From Paucilactobacillus vaccinostercus DSM 20634 (GTDB lineage: Bacteria; Bacillota; Bacilli; Lactobacillales; Lactobacillaceae): DNA of 64,000 nucleotides. The DNA is taken from assembly GCF_001436295.1 (NCBI RefSeq), contig NZ_AYYY01000025.1, positions 186,001-250,000 on the forward strand, read 5' to 3'. The position numbers were made by a program, and so were the translations under genes. Shown piece by piece: positions 29,561-38,718 of the stretch. Each line of letters starts with the position of its first letter. Positions within the stretch are counted from its first letter, which is position 1. The notes under the pieces are model-generated. The model was given only the letters and a program-made list of their open reading frames with translations. It was not told the origin of the DNA and made no database searches.

Positions 29561-30304
29561 CTATTTGTGCACAATAATCTTGCTTAAGAATTGACGAGCA
29601 CGCTCGTTGCTTGGTTGACCATCAAAGAAGGTTTCCTTACTATCATCTTCCAAGATTTCACCGTCAGCCATGAAGATCACCCGATCGCCAACTTCACGGG
29701 CAAAGCCCATTTCATGGGTAACCACCAGCATGGTCATATCAGAATCGCGAGCAATATCTTTCATAACGTTCAACACATCATCGATCATTTCAGGATCCAA
29801 TGCTGATGTTGGTTCATCAAATAACAGACACTTTGGCTTCATGGCCAAACTACGCGCGATCGCAATCCGTTGTTGCTGACCACCTGATAATTGACGTGGA
29901 TAGCTATCAGCTTTATTAGCTAAGCCCACCTTATCTAATAACTTCATCGCAAATTCGCGATTTTCATCATCTGGGCGCTTCAAAACAATTTTGGGCGCCA
30001 GCATAATGTTTTCTAACACGGTCTTGTTGGCATACAAATTAAAGTGTTGGAATACCATTCCGACATTTTTACGGATCTTGTTGGGATCAGTTTTCTTATC
30101 AGCTAAGTCATAGCCGTTAACAATCAGCTGACCTTTTTGAATGGGTTCCAACCCATTAATTGTACGAATCAGGGTACTCTTACCAGAACCAGATGGTCCA
30201 ATTAATACGACGGTTTCACCTGCTTCAACAGTTAGATTAATGTTCTTGAGTGCATGGAAATCGCCATAGTATTTTTGAACATCATGAAATTCGATCATTG
30301 ACAT
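29561..30304 (-). CDS. glnQ: Polar amino acid ABC transporter ATP-binding protein, GlnQ-like
   Basis: 247 residues. Walker A GPSGSGKST at 36-44, signature LSGGQQQR near 133-140, Walker B CLLFDEPTSALDPE next, and the switch histidine in VVTHEMGFA. First gene of the operon. ATG at 30304 has GGAGG 8 bases upstream. Shares the HisP/GlnQ layout. Confidence 0.93.
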   Translation of the reverse strand: MSMIEFHDVQKYYGDFHALKNINLTVEAGETVVLIGPSGSGKSTLIRTINGLEPIQKGQLIVNGYDLADKKTDPNKIRKNVGMVFQHFNLYANKTVLENIMLAPKIVLKRPDDENREFAMKLLDKVGLANKADSYPRQLSGGQQQRIAIARSLAMKPKCLLFDEPTSALDPEMIDDVLNVMKDIARDSDMTMLVVTHEMGFAREVGDRVIFMADGEILEDDSKETFFDGQPSNERARQFLSKIIVHK

Positions 30305-30593
30305 ACGAATATCCTCCAAATTTTCAAGATTATGTGAATATTAATTTAAGATTTCGTCTCTAATTTAATAAACATTAAGTTAAATTTTAGAACAATTTTA
30401 GAATCCCGTCAAAGCATTGCCCCTCTGTAAGCGGTTACTATCAAGAATTTATTCATAATCTTAAGCATTTAGCCCCTTTTTGATTCAGATAGTTAGGTAC
30501 CTAAGTTACTACTAAAACTGAACACGTAAGCTCTTACCAATGTAACAATTAGCATTTAAATATTCGTTCTGTTCATTATCTTTTCTTAATCAC
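30305..30593. other. Intergenic region upstream of glnQ-type operon
   Basis: About 290 AT-rich bases without a gene. It must hold the operon promoter, but several overlapping AT-rich candidates exist and none is convincing. I see no riboswitch-like fold. Confidence 0.4.
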
Positions 30594-30620
30594 AAAAAAA
30601 TGACGCTACCGCGTCATCTT
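30594..30620 (-). terminator. Terminator of the aminotransferase gene at 30.6 kb
   Basis: GATGACGC and GCGTCATT form a stem with a GGTA loop, then a run of seven T on the minus strand. Confidence 0.88.
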
Positions 30621-30626
30621 TTGATC

Positions 30627-31814
30627 TTATTCAGGTTGTTTCGTGGCCATATACGCTTTAAGGCGTTTCATCGCTTCACGTAATTGCGCCATCGATGACG
30701 CATAACTAATACGAATGTGGTTCTCGCCACCGGGGCCAAACGGCGTTCCCGCAGCGACTGCGACTTGATAATCGTACGCTAGATGGTGACAGAAACTGTC
30801 TTCGTCCTCATCGAGCCACGCCGGTAGTTCACAGAACAGGTAAAAGGCACCTTGGGGCTGCGAAACGCCAAAGCCCATGGCCTTCATTTGCTCGTAAACA
30901 AAACGCCCCCGCTTTTCATATTCCGCCCGCATTACTTGACCATCGTCAAATCCATTTTCAAAGGCTTCCTGTGCGGCGTCTTGTGCAACGTAAGTGGCCG
31001 TGGTAACTGAAAATTGATGCAGCTTGAAGATCTGTTGCACGATCGGTTCTGGCGCACAAATAATCCCGATCCGCCAGCCCGTCATGGCGTGTGACTTAGA
31101 AACCCCATTAATTAAAATCGTCTGTTCCGGCAGGTACTCGGCCACTGAGACATGGGAATCACCGTATGTGAGTTCACTGTAAATTTCATCTGAAATGACA
31201 AACACATCGTACTTCTTGAGCACGGCCGCAATGGCTTTCGTATCCTCGCGCCGATAGGTGATGCCGGTTGGATTAGAAGGAAAATTCAATACGACTGCTT
31301 TGACCTGATCCCCGTACTGCTGAATCGTTTCTTCTAGCCGTTTTGGTGTTAAAACATAGTCATCCGCCGACGTATCAATGAAGACTGGATCAGCTCCCTG
31401 CATCTGGGCAATTGGAATGTACATTGGCCAAATGGGGGTGGGAATAATTACCTTGTCGCCTTGATTAACAACCGCGCCAATCGCCACCGAAATGGCCTCA
31501 GTAGCGCCCACGGTCACGACAACGTTATCTGCCGTATAGTGTAGCTGATATTTTTTATCTAGGAAATTAGCGGCCGCCTGACGAAGTCCCGGCGTTCCGG
31601 CTGATTGCGGGTAGTGTGAGTGATTCGCTCGGATACTTCTAATTGCGGCTTCCTTAATATGCTCAGGCGTATCAAAATCTGGTTCGCCTAACGTTAACTT
31701 AATAATCCCGGGAATTTCAGAAACTTCTTGGTCGAACGCCCGAATTTTGGAAGGTGAAACATCCTTTAAACCCGATCGCATTCGGCCCACTAATCGCTGT
31801 ATCTTATCACTCAT
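30627..31814 (-). CDS. Class I/II aminotransferase (AraT/PatA-like)
   Basis: 395 residues. FPSNPTG near 175 and the PLP lysine in NGVSKSHAMTGWRIG near 238 define fold type I; HIRISYASS near 370 holds the substrate arginine. Such proteins in lactobacilli act as aromatic aminotransferases or as N-acetyl-diaminopimelate aminotransferases, which cannot be separated by eye. ATG at 31814 follows GAGGGA; a TTG two codons earlier is ignored. Monocistronic, with its own terminator, lying just upstream of the amino acid importer operon. Confidence 0.86.
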   Translation of the reverse strand: MSDKIQRLVGRMRSGLKDVSPSKIRAFDQEVSEIPGIIKLTLGEPDFDTPEHIKEAAIRSIRANHSHYPQSAGTPGLRQAAANFLDKKYQLHYTADNVVVTVGATEAISVAIGAVVNQGDKVIIPTPIWPMYIPIAQMQGADPVFIDTSADDYVLTPKRLEETIQQYGDQVKAVVLNFPSNPTGITYRREDTKAIAAVLKKYDVFVISDEIYSELTYGDSHVSVAEYLPEQTILINGVSKSHAMTGWRIGIICAPEPIVQQIFKLHQFSVTTATYVAQDAAQEAFENGFDDGQVMRAEYEKRGRFVYEQMKAMGFGVSQPQGAFYLFCELPAWLDEDEDSFCHHLAYDYQVAVAAGTPFGPGGENHIRISYASSMAQLREAMKRLKAYMATKQPE

Positions 31815-31886
31815 ATACAATCCCTCAATCCTTTATTAAAATTAGATTAGACTATAATATATCAACATCTCATCATAAAATCAATT

Positions 31887-32702
31887 TTAGTTTGTGGGTT
31901 TAGTCTTGTAGGCCACCTTAACATTCAGTTCATATGGTTCCTCAGAAACCAGCGTTGCGTCCGAGCGACCGGCGATCTTCACGGGTCCCCCACTTATAAA
32001 GACGTTCGCTAAATATAACTGATAATTTTTTCGTGCCGTCGTCACTTCGGTCAAACCGACACTCGTAATATGACCCACGGCCAACCGTTCCATCTGGTTC
32101 AGCCCAATGTAAATTTCTAGTCGTGCACCGGTGGGTACCAATTCGAAATAGGGGATCGGTTGGTCTGGTCGTAATGCTGGCACCGGCTCACCAGTTTCCC
32201 GGTTTTGCCGAATAATCTGGCGTTCGTCTAAGGCCCCGTAATCGTCTAGCAATACCTGTGCGTCAATGAGCTGCTTCACAACCCGCTTCAGGTTGGCCCG
32301 TTCATGTTCATTAACCGCAACGTTCGCCGGCAAGATTTGATCGTTGGTAAACAACCCGTTTGCTGGGATAATGGGTGCGGCCGATGTTGCTTGATCCTTT
32401 TTCAAATCTTCCTTGCGGGGGCCTCCCATTAATTTTTCAATCTTCGGAGAAATATCAAACTTCGTCGTCTTTGCGGTGAAGTAATACAACACGTTCAATA
32501 CTGAAAAATACAAAAGGAGTACAAAGACCAATAGGTAGAGCACTCCGCGCAGCCAAACGCCGTTATGCAGCAACCGGACGGCAACGTAGATTAAATACCA
32601 CTGGCCAACAAACCCAATCGCCGTGTAAATGCGATTTTTTAACTTCACGTTGAGGTTAAAGTACCCCAAACCGTGATTAATCATGTCTAAAATACTGAGC
32701 AT
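31887..32702 (-). CDS. Membrane-anchored protein of unknown function
   Basis: 271 residues. Two membrane helices near residues 28-46 and 50-75, then a soluble domain with a proline/alanine linker (about 105-125) and a mixed alpha-beta part. I do not recognise the domain. ATG at 32702 has AAAGGAG 8 bases upstream. It follows the Ser/Thr-rich gene by 21 bases, so the two are very likely one operon; an envelope role is the simplest guess. Confidence 0.75.
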   Translation of the reverse strand: MLSILDMINHGLGYFNLNVKLKNRIYTAIGFVGQWYLIYVAVRLLHNGVWLRGVLYLLVFVLLLYFSVLNVLYYFTAKTTKFDISPKIEKLMGGPRKEDLKKDQATSAAPIIPANGLFTNDQILPANVAVNEHERANLKRVVKQLIDAQVLLDDYGALDERQIIRQNRETGEPVPALRPDQPIPYFELVPTGARLEIYIGLNQMERLAVGHITSVGLTEVTTARKNYQLYLANVFISGGPVKIAGRSDATLVSEEPYELNVKVAYKTKPTN

Positions 32703-32723
32703 GTTCGTTTTCTCCTTTACTGA

Positions 32724-33212
32724 TTAACTATTGGTCGTTGCGTTAGTCGTCGTGCCCGTGGTATTTCCAGTGGTTCCTGTATCACCAGTGGTGGTATCAG
32801 TATTGCCGGTTGTGGTCGTATCATCGGTCGTGTTGTTGGTTGTTCCCGTTCCAGTGTCCGTGGTACCGGTTGTCCCCGTTGACTTCGTTGCGTCTGTGCC
32901 GGTCGTCGTGCCCGTATCCGTTTTAGCAGACGAACTCGTCTCCGTCGTCTTGGCGGAACTAGCCTTGGTATCATCAGAAGACTCAGAGCTCGCGTCATCA
33001 ACGCTCGGCTTGCTCTCCGAGCTGGCGGTATCGGAACTAGCTTTACTCTCATCCGACGCTGACGTGGAAGTCGTGCTCGATGACGTCTTAGTCACCGTTG
33101 CCCCTTCACTCGTATTCGTTGCCTTGTTCACAACAACGTTGGTTGCCCCTAACGCTAACACAATGGAAACAATGGCAAATGGTGTAATAAATGGTGGTGT
33201 GCGATAGGCCAT
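32724..33212 (-). CDS. Ser/Thr/Asp/Gly-rich low-complexity protein with one membrane segment
   Basis: 162 residues. An N-terminal hydrophobic segment (about residues 8-30, FITPFAIVSIVLALGATNVVV) is followed by ~130 residues almost wholly S, T, D, G, K, A and N, with no folded domain and no LPXTG motif. It looks like a membrane-anchored extracellular stalk or spacer. ATG at 33212 follows GGGGAGA. The reverse strand also stays open over this stretch because of the repetitive codons (GTn on the other strand), but that frame has no ribosome site. Operon partner: the membrane protein at 31887-32702. Confidence 0.75.
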   Translation of the reverse strand: MAYRTPPFITPFAIVSIVLALGATNVVVNKATNTSEGATVTKTSSSTTSTSASDESKASSDTASSESKPSVDDASSESSDDTKASSAKTTETSSSAKTDTGTTTGTDATKSTGTTGTTDTGTGTTNNTTDDTTTTGNTDTTTGDTGTTGNTTGTTTNATTNS

Positions 33213-33334
33213 AATTCATTTCTCCCCTTAGTTTCTGCTTACCTTTTTATCAGTCTTGAGTATACTACTTTCACCGGTCGAGTTTGTTAAGATTTCGCGA
33301 AGCTTTTTCAATCTTTCAGTCACTTTCATCGGTG

Positions 33335-33386
33335 ACAAAAAAAGTGACGCATCGCTTTCCACGCCAGGAATTCGATTTGTCACTTA
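33335..33386 (-). terminator. Possible terminator of the Fur-family gene
   Basis: AAGTGAC (33342-33348) and GTCACTT (33379-33385) pair with an inner CGAT/ATCG, then a run of T on the minus strand. One arm overlaps the stop codon. The 30-base loop lowers confidence. Confidence 0.5.
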
Positions 33387-33829
33387 TCACTATTTTGAGC
33401 TGCACGACACTGCGCACATAGGCCCACCAGTTCAAACCGATGACCGGTAATTTGCGCCCCCGGTAATTGACTCTCAAAAAAGGCCATATCGATGGGACAC
33501 ATTTGAATTTCGGTAACACGCCCACAATTCTGACAAACAAAGTGGTGGTGATGCTGATTTTCATAATCACACTGATACTTGACTTGCATCTGATCGTTTT
33601 CCACGTGGGTCTCCACAATGCCGATCTCTTCGAATTCCTTGAGGTTGCGATAAATCGTATTATGACTCATCCCCGGGAAAAGCTGCCGCAAGTAAGCATC
33701 TATCTTGGTGATTTCAACGTAGCGATCACGATGCTGTGCTAAAAACTCAATGAGTGACCGCCGCTGCTTCGTTACTTTATAGTGGTTATCTTGTAAAATT
33801 GTTAGCGCCTGAGTTGTCTTTGTTTCCAT
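33380..33829 (-). CDS. Fur family metalloregulator
   Basis: 149 residues. An N-terminal winged helix (MSHNTIYRNLKEFEEIGIV at about 54-72) is followed by a dimerisation domain with HHHH at 93-96. The two structural zinc pairs are C99/C102 (CQNC) and C138/C141 (CAQC). Could be Fur, Zur or PerR; the metal cannot be assigned without the second site alignment. ATG at 33829 has only a modest ribosome site (TGGGGCG). Confidence 0.9.
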   Translation of the reverse strand: METKTTQALTILQDNHYKVTKQRRSLIEFLAQHRDRYVEITKIDAYLRQLFPGMSHNTIYRNLKEFEEIGIVETHVENDQMQVKYQCDYENQHHHHFVCQNCGRVTEIQMCPIDMAFFESQLPGAQITGHRFELVGLCAQCRAAQNSDK

Positions 33830-33915
33830 GTCAACGCCCCATCTATCGTCTGAATGTCTTCTCTACCCGTCATATTACCATAGTCACCACGAGAACCAAA
33901 GTAAAGTGTGTTCCT

Positions 33916-34467
33916 TTATTGGAGCGTCTGAACCAACTCGTCCAACTGTTGCTGCGTGTGTTCCCATTCGTCGTTAGTAATGACTTGGGCCGTCGCCGTC
34001 AATTCGTCCGGCAGGGTCAGATCACGATGGTACTCCGCACTCGCAATGCGCTGCTTAACCGCAGTTTTAAGGTCGCCACGTTTCGCAAGTCGTTTAACTA
34101 ACGCATGCTGCTTGGTGACGGTCAGAAAAATAACCACTGCTTGTTCCCCCAACCGTTCGTGATACGTCTGCGCGCCCTTGGTATCAAGCACAATCGTTGC
34201 CATATCATGATCCTGCCACGCCTTTTGTAACCCTTCATACGAGGACCCATATAAATGATGATCGTATTCAACACGCTCAAGGAGGTGGAGCTGGCCCATC
34301 GACTGCCGGGTCTCAAAATAATAATCCCGGCCATCAACTTCACCGCGGCGGGGTCGGCGCGTGGTATGGGTGACGACGCGTGGAATTTGGAAATGTTCAC
34401 TTAAATAGTTACTGACCGTCGTTTTGCCGGAACCAGCCGCTCCGGTAATGACTAATACATGCTTCAT
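33916..34467 (-). CDS. Guanylate kinase-like protein
   Basis: 183 residues. P-loop GAAGSGKTT near residues 9-17, THTTRRPRRGEVDGRDYYF (the GMP-binding TTRxxRxGExxGxxYxF pattern) at about 34-52. The canonical gmk P-loop is GPSGVGKGT, so this one is divergent and shorter than the usual ~205 residues; it is likely a second paralog. It may be a true kinase for GMP or a related nucleotide. ATG at 34467 follows AGGAAG. Lies between the Nudix and Fur genes on one strand. Confidence 0.8.
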   Translation of the reverse strand: MKHVLVITGAAGSGKTTVSNYLSEHFQIPRVVTHTTRRPRRGEVDGRDYYFETRQSMGQLHLLERVEYDHHLYGSSYEGLQKAWQDHDMATIVLDTKGAQTYHERLGEQAVVIFLTVTKQHALVKRLAKRGDLKTAVKQRIASAEYHRDLTLPDELTATAQVITNDEWEHTQQQLDELVQTLQ

Positions 34468-34492
34468 CAAACTTCTTCCTATTCTAATTAAA

Positions 34493-34909
34493 TTACTTGG
34501 TTGTTAGATATGTATTCACATCATCTAATAATTGCTTCAAGTTGTCGTACGTTAACCGATTTCGAGCAGTCTCATAGTCAAACCAACCCGCATTTTTGAT
34601 TTCAATCGCTTGTAACGTTAAATCCGTTGCTTGCTCGAGTTTTGCGGTATACAACGTCATTTTCTTGTGGTTGCCGTTGGGCAAATCGTATTCCGTCGTC
34701 ACGTGAAACTGATCGTTAATGGTTAAATCAAGCTGCGTTTCTTCCCTAATTTCACGGTGTGCGGTCTGCAATAAATCTTCTCCCACCTCAACGTGGCCCT
34801 TCGGAAAGCCCCAAAAGTTACCTTTGTTCATGCTTTGCAACAACAAATACTCAATTTTTTGATCAACGATTCGATAAACAACCGCGCCACTTGTCACTTC
34901 AATTTTCAT
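34493..34909 (-). CDS. Nudix hydrolase (MutT/Ap4A hydrolase-like)
   Basis: 138 residues. The Nudix box GHVEVGEDLLQTAHREIREE (about 37-56) is intact up to the REUxEE core; the glycine that usually follows (ExG) is Gln here (EETQL). Such enzymes hydrolyse nucleoside diphosphates linked to another group, for example Ap4A or oxidised dNTPs. ATG at 34909; 25 bases before the guanylate kinase-like gene, so probably co-transcribed and both in nucleotide turnover. Confidence 0.88.
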   Translation of the reverse strand: MKIEVTSGAVVYRIVDQKIEYLLLQSMNKGNFWGFPKGHVEVGEDLLQTAHREIREETQLDLTINDQFHVTTEYDLPNGNHKKMTLYTAKLEQATDLTLQAIEIKNAGWFDYETARNRLTYDNLKQLLDDVNTYLTTK

Positions 34910-35034
34910 TTATTCACAATTCCTCCCACATTTCACAGATTAGTCGAATTTTAATTGACTTTTAATCTTAACCAACGGTATGATATTCCCTAGTTTAAAA
35001 TGCTATTATTCATTATACCAAAGGTGGTTTATTT

Positions 35035-36426
35035 ATGTTTTCTAATTTATTCCGAAAGGAAAGTCTTGACCGTTATCTTGAGCGGGATAACCGCTTCGTC
35101 AAAACACTATCGGCCTTCGATCTGATGGCCCTCGGAATTGGGGCCGTCATCGGCACCGGTATTTTTATTTTACCAGGAACTGTCGCCGCAACAACCAGTG
35201 GCCCAGGAATTATTTTATCATTTTTAGGGTCCGCCGTCGTGTGTGCGTTAGCAGCCATGTGTTATGCCGAATTTGCTTCCGCCATGCCCATCGCCGGAAG
35301 TGCCTATTCTTACGGGAACGTCGTTATGGGCGAAATTATTGGCTGGATTTTAGGTTGGGCCTTAATTCTTGAATACATGCTCGCCGTAGCGGCCGTTTCA
35401 ACCGGCTGGGCAGCCTACTTCGATTCGTTCATCGAGGGCTTTGGTCTCCACGTTCCAAAGGCCATTTCCGGCCCCTTTGATCCCGCCCATGGCACTTATT
35501 TCAATTTAGTCGCCATTATCATCGTCCTCTTGATCTCATTTTTGCTCTCACGAGGCATGACCACGTCCATGCGAATTAATAATTGGGCCGTGATCATTAA
35601 AATTGCTATTATCATTATTTTCGTCATCGTTGGCGCCTTTTACGTCAAACCAAGTAACTGGCACCCATTCTTACCTTACAAGGCTTCTGGGGTCATGCAA
35701 GGAGCCGCACTCGTCTTCTTCGCCTACCTCGGATTTGATGCCGTTTCATCATCAGCCGCCGAAGTTAAGAACGCCAAGAAGAATATGCCAATCGGGATTA
35801 TCGGGACCTTGATCGTCGCCACCGTCTTATACATGGCGGTTTCCATCGTCTTAACTGGGATTGTGAAATACACCAAGTTAGACGTGGCCAATCCCGTCTC
35901 CTTTGCCCTTCAGTTGGTTCATCAAGATTGGGCCGCAGGCCTGATTTCCATTGGTGCTTTGATTGGGATGTTCACCATGATGGTCACCATGATTTACTCT
36001 AGTTCTCGTTTAGTTTACTCAATTGGTCGGGACGGCTTGTTACCCAGCTTCCTTGATAAAATCAGTGACAAGCACAAGATCCCAGTTAACGCGCTCATCA
36101 CCGTTACCATCATCATTGCTATCATGGGCGGCTTGGTGCCACTAGACCAGCTCACTAGCTTGGTTAACATCGGTACGCTGCTTGCCTTTACGTTCGTCTC
36201 ATTTGGTGTCATTCCCCTGCGTCATCGTAAGGACATCAAAAACGAAGGCGGCTTCAAGGTTCCCTGGTACCCCGTCTTACCAGTTCTTTCAGGAATCGCC
36301 TGCTTGGTTATGCTAACGCAATTACAATTAGAAACTTGGATTGGCGCCGGTGTCTGGTTCTTGATCGGTATTATTCTCTACTTTAGCTACGGCTATTCAC
36401 ACAGTAAGCTTAGTCATAAAGACTAA
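35035..36426 (+). CDS. APC family amino acid permease
   Basis: 463 residues, about 12 spans. The GIGAVIGTGIFILPG motif near 36-50 and FFAYLGFDAVSSSAAEVKN near 225-243 mark the cationic amino acid transporter (CAT) branch, which in Firmicutes includes branched-chain and GABA or putrescine-type carriers. Imports or exchanges amino acids. ATG at 35035 is preceded by AAAGGTGG. Monocistronic, with a strong terminator. Confidence 0.9.
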   Translation: MFSNLFRKESLDRYLERDNRFVKTLSAFDLMALGIGAVIGTGIFILPGTVAATTSGPGIILSFLGSAVVCALAAMCYAEFASAMPIAGSAYSYGNVVMGEIIGWILGWALILEYMLAVAAVSTGWAAYFDSFIEGFGLHVPKAISGPFDPAHGTYFNLVAIIIVLLISFLLSRGMTTSMRINNWAVIIKIAIIIIFVIVGAFYVKPSNWHPFLPYKASGVMQGAALVFFAYLGFDAVSSSAAEVKNAKKNMPIGIIGTLIVATVLYMAVSIVLTGIVKYTKLDVANPVSFALQLVHQDWAAGLISIGALIGMFTMMVTMIYSSSRLVYSIGRDGLLPSFLDKISDKHKIPVNALITVTIIIAIMGGLVPLDQLTSLVNIGTLLAFTFVSFGVIPLRHRKDIKNEGGFKVPWYPVLPVLSGIACLVMLTQLQLETWIGAGVWFLIGIILYFSYGYSHSKLSHKD

Positions 36427-36430
36427 CATA

Positions 36431-36470
36431 AAAAATGCGCATTTTCCTGATGAGGAGAATGCGCATTTTT
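36431..36470. terminator. Bidirectional terminator
   Basis: AAAAATGCGCATTTTCC and GGAGAATGCGCATTTTT pair almost perfectly around TGATGA between convergent genes, with T-runs on both strands. Confidence 0.93.
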
Positions 36471-37619
36471 CTATTCAACTTTTTTAAAGTAGTGTTTGAG
36501 CATTAGTGGTGCGATCAAGGTACTCAGAACAATCACGATCACCATATCGGAATATTGATTTCCCGTTAGGATCTTGGCTGATAACCCGATTTGCGCAATG
36601 ATCAAAGCCATTTCGCCCCGTGAGATCATCCCGGCCCCCACTGCTAACCCGGAGTGCCAGCTGAAGCCAGTTAATTTAGCCCCGATTGCCCCACCATAGA
36701 GCTTCGTGACCACTGCCAAGATTGTCAGAACCACAATTAAAATCCATTGATCTTTCAGGCTGGCAAAGGTCATTTCTAATCCGATACTTACAAAGAAGAT
36801 CGGAATGAAAAAGGCGTAACCAATCGGTGTGACCGTGTTTTCGATTTCCCGACTGACACCCGTCTGGCCAATCGCGATTCCCGCAAAGAAGGCCCCGACA
36901 ACCGCACTTAACCCAACCAAATCTGCAACGTAAGCCATCGCTAAACAAATTGAAATCGATAAAACGGTTGGTGCTGAGTTAACCTTCATGAGGTTGCCAA
37001 GCCGCATAACCCATGGTGCGAGCCACTTCACAAACAGGTACACCGCCACAAAGTAAATCAGCTGAATCAGTAAACTCCATTGGAGCGGCAATTGATGCCC
37101 GCTACCGCCATCATGAGTGAGGGTCACAAAAACACTCAAAATTAATACGGCTAAAATGTCATCCACCACGGCGGCCCCTAAAATGGTTGTCCCTTCCTTG
37201 CCGTTAAGCCGCTTCATTTCTTGTAGAACTTCCACGGTAATGGAAACAGATGTGGCGGCAAACGTAATCGCCAAAAAGGCCGCGTGTTCTGTCGACAAGT
37301 GCGCAATCTTTCCTGCCAGCATAAAGACCACCATGGGAACAACGACCCCACAGACGGCAACGCTCAACGACGGTGTCAAATACCGGCGTAGCAACTGCAG
37401 GTCACTTTCCAACCCCGCCATAAACATCAGGATGATCACCCCAATTTCGGCGATAAAGGAAATAATTTCCGTCGGATGCACGAGATTTAACACTGCTGGT
37501 CCGAATAATACCCCTACCAGAATTTGTCCAATCACAGCTGGTACCTGAATGCGCTGTGCGAGGGTTCCCACCACCGCCGTGCAAATCAGTAACATCGCAA
37601 TAATTCCTAATTCAGTCAT
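36471..37619 (-). CDS. napA: NapA/CPA2-type Na+(K+)/H+ antiporter
   Basis: 382 residues, no C-terminal RCK domain, unlike the antiporter at 2.8 kb. Helices throughout; VVDDILAV near 150-157 holds the adjacent Asp pair typical of electrogenic Na+/H+ exchange, and SRGEMALIIAQIGLSAKI near 345 is conserved. Acts in pH and sodium homeostasis. ATG at 37619 follows TTGAGG; an earlier TTG is not favoured. It starts 25 bases after the potD stop with no terminator between, so it likely reads through from potABCD. Confidence 0.87.
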   Translation of the reverse strand: MTELGIIAMLLICTAVVGTLAQRIQVPAVIGQILVGVLFGPAVLNLVHPTEIISFIAEIGVIILMFMAGLESDLQLLRRYLTPSLSVAVCGVVVPMVVFMLAGKIAHLSTEHAAFLAITFAATSVSITVEVLQEMKRLNGKEGTTILGAAVVDDILAVLILSVFVTLTHDGGSGHQLPLQWSLLIQLIYFVAVYLFVKWLAPWVMRLGNLMKVNSAPTVLSISICLAMAYVADLVGLSAVVGAFFAGIAIGQTGVSREIENTVTPIGYAFFIPIFFVSIGLEMTFASLKDQWILIVVLTILAVVTKLYGGAIGAKLTGFSWHSGLAVGAGMISRGEMALIIAQIGLSAKILTGNQYSDMVIVIVLSTLIAPLMLKHYFKKVE

Positions 37620-37644
37620 GATCGTCCTCAACTTTCGTGTTGGC

Positions 37645-38718
37645 CTACTTCTTAAACATCTTAAACTCTAAAAATAAATCGTTATAATCGCCAATCGTTT
37701 TTAACGGTAAGTCCTTGTAGACCTGCAAGTGAGTCACCGTTTCACGACTCGGATAAAATTGGGCATCATTTCTAACGCTGGCCGGTAAATCTTTCATGGC
37801 CGCCTTATTAGGGGTTGAGTACCCAATGTATTCAGCATTTTGTGCAGCGTTTTTTGGTTCCAACATAAAGTTCAAAAAGGCATAGGCGGCCTTGCGGTGC
37901 TTGGCCGTCTTTGGAATGACCCAGTTGTCAAACCACATGTTGCTTCCTTCACTTGGCACAACGTAGTGTAAATGAGTGTTGTTAGCCATCATTTCCGCTG
38001 CCTCACCCGAATAAGTGACCGCAACTGCCGCCTCATCTTGTTCCATGTACATCTTGATTTCATCAGCAACAACCGCTTTGGTGTTCGGCGCTAACTGGTC
38101 CAAGCGCTTGGCGGCCTGATCCAACTGCGTCTTGTTCGTGGTATTAACCGAATAGCCTAGTGGAATCAGCGCAATCGCGAGCATGTCACGCGCACTATCA
38201 GTCAGCATGATCTGGTTCTTAAACTGCGGGTTCCATAGCTGTGACCAGTGCTGAACCTGACTCGCTTTAACCATCTGATCATTATAAACAATTCCTAATG
38301 TCCCCCAAAAATAGGGTACCGAATAATCATTACCGGGGTCAAATGTTAAGTTCATAAAACGCTGATCAATATTTTTTAACAGTGGTAACCGACGCTTGTC
38401 GAGCTTCACTAACAGGTGGGCTTTACGCATGCGTTGGACCGTGTAATCACTCGGTACCGCCAAATCATAGCTCGTCCCCCCCTGCTTGATTTTGGTCAAC
38501 ATCGCCTCGTTGCTATCAAACGTTTCATACACGACGTGGTAGCCCGTTTGATGTTCAAACTTTTTAATTAATGCGGGGTCAATATAATCGCCCCAGTTAT
38601 AGATATTGAGAACCCTTTGTCCGTCAGCACTGGTTTTGGCATTCAATTCGTGGTTGATTCCAAAGAGGACACCACAAAAAATCAGAATGGCAGTAATGAT
38701 GAGCGTCAATTTTTTCAT
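37645..38718 (-). CDS. potD: Spermidine/putrescine-binding protein
   Basis: 357 residues. An N-terminal hydrophobic signal is followed by VLNIYNWGDYIDPALI near 38-53, the PotD/PotF signature, and SDYTVQRMRKAHLL near 110. The lipobox is not canonical: the signal has one Cys (LIFCG) preceded by Phe, so lipidation is uncertain. Binds polyamines outside the membrane and hands them to PotBC. Overlaps potC by 4 bases. Confidence 0.93.
   Translation of the reverse strand: MKKLTLIITAILIFCGVLFGINHELNAKTSADGQRVLNIYNWGDYIDPALIKKFEHQTGYHVVYETFDSNEAMLTKIKQGGTSYDLAVPSDYTVQRMRKAHLLVKLDKRRLPLLKNIDQRFMNLTFDPGNDYSVPYFWGTLGIVYNDQMVKASQVQHWSQLWNPQFKNQIMLTDSARDMLAIALIPLGYSVNTTNKTQLDQAAKRLDQLAPNTKAVVADEIKMYMEQDEAAVAVTYSGEAAEMMANNTHLHYVVPSEGSNMWFDNWVIPKTAKHRKAAYAFLNFMLEPKNAAQNAEYIGYSTPNKAAMKDLPASVRNDAQFYPSRETVTHLQVYKDLPLKTIGDYNDLFLEFKMFKK

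Noticed and set aside
32731-33207. 158-codon plus-strand open frame rich in Val, Pro and Ser
   Set aside because: It is the reverse of the Ser/Thr-rich minus-strand gene; repetitive codons keep it open, and it has no ribosome site.
37117-37548. 143-codon plus-strand frame
   Set aside because: Shadow of the NapA antiporter gene; composition typical of a reversed membrane protein.
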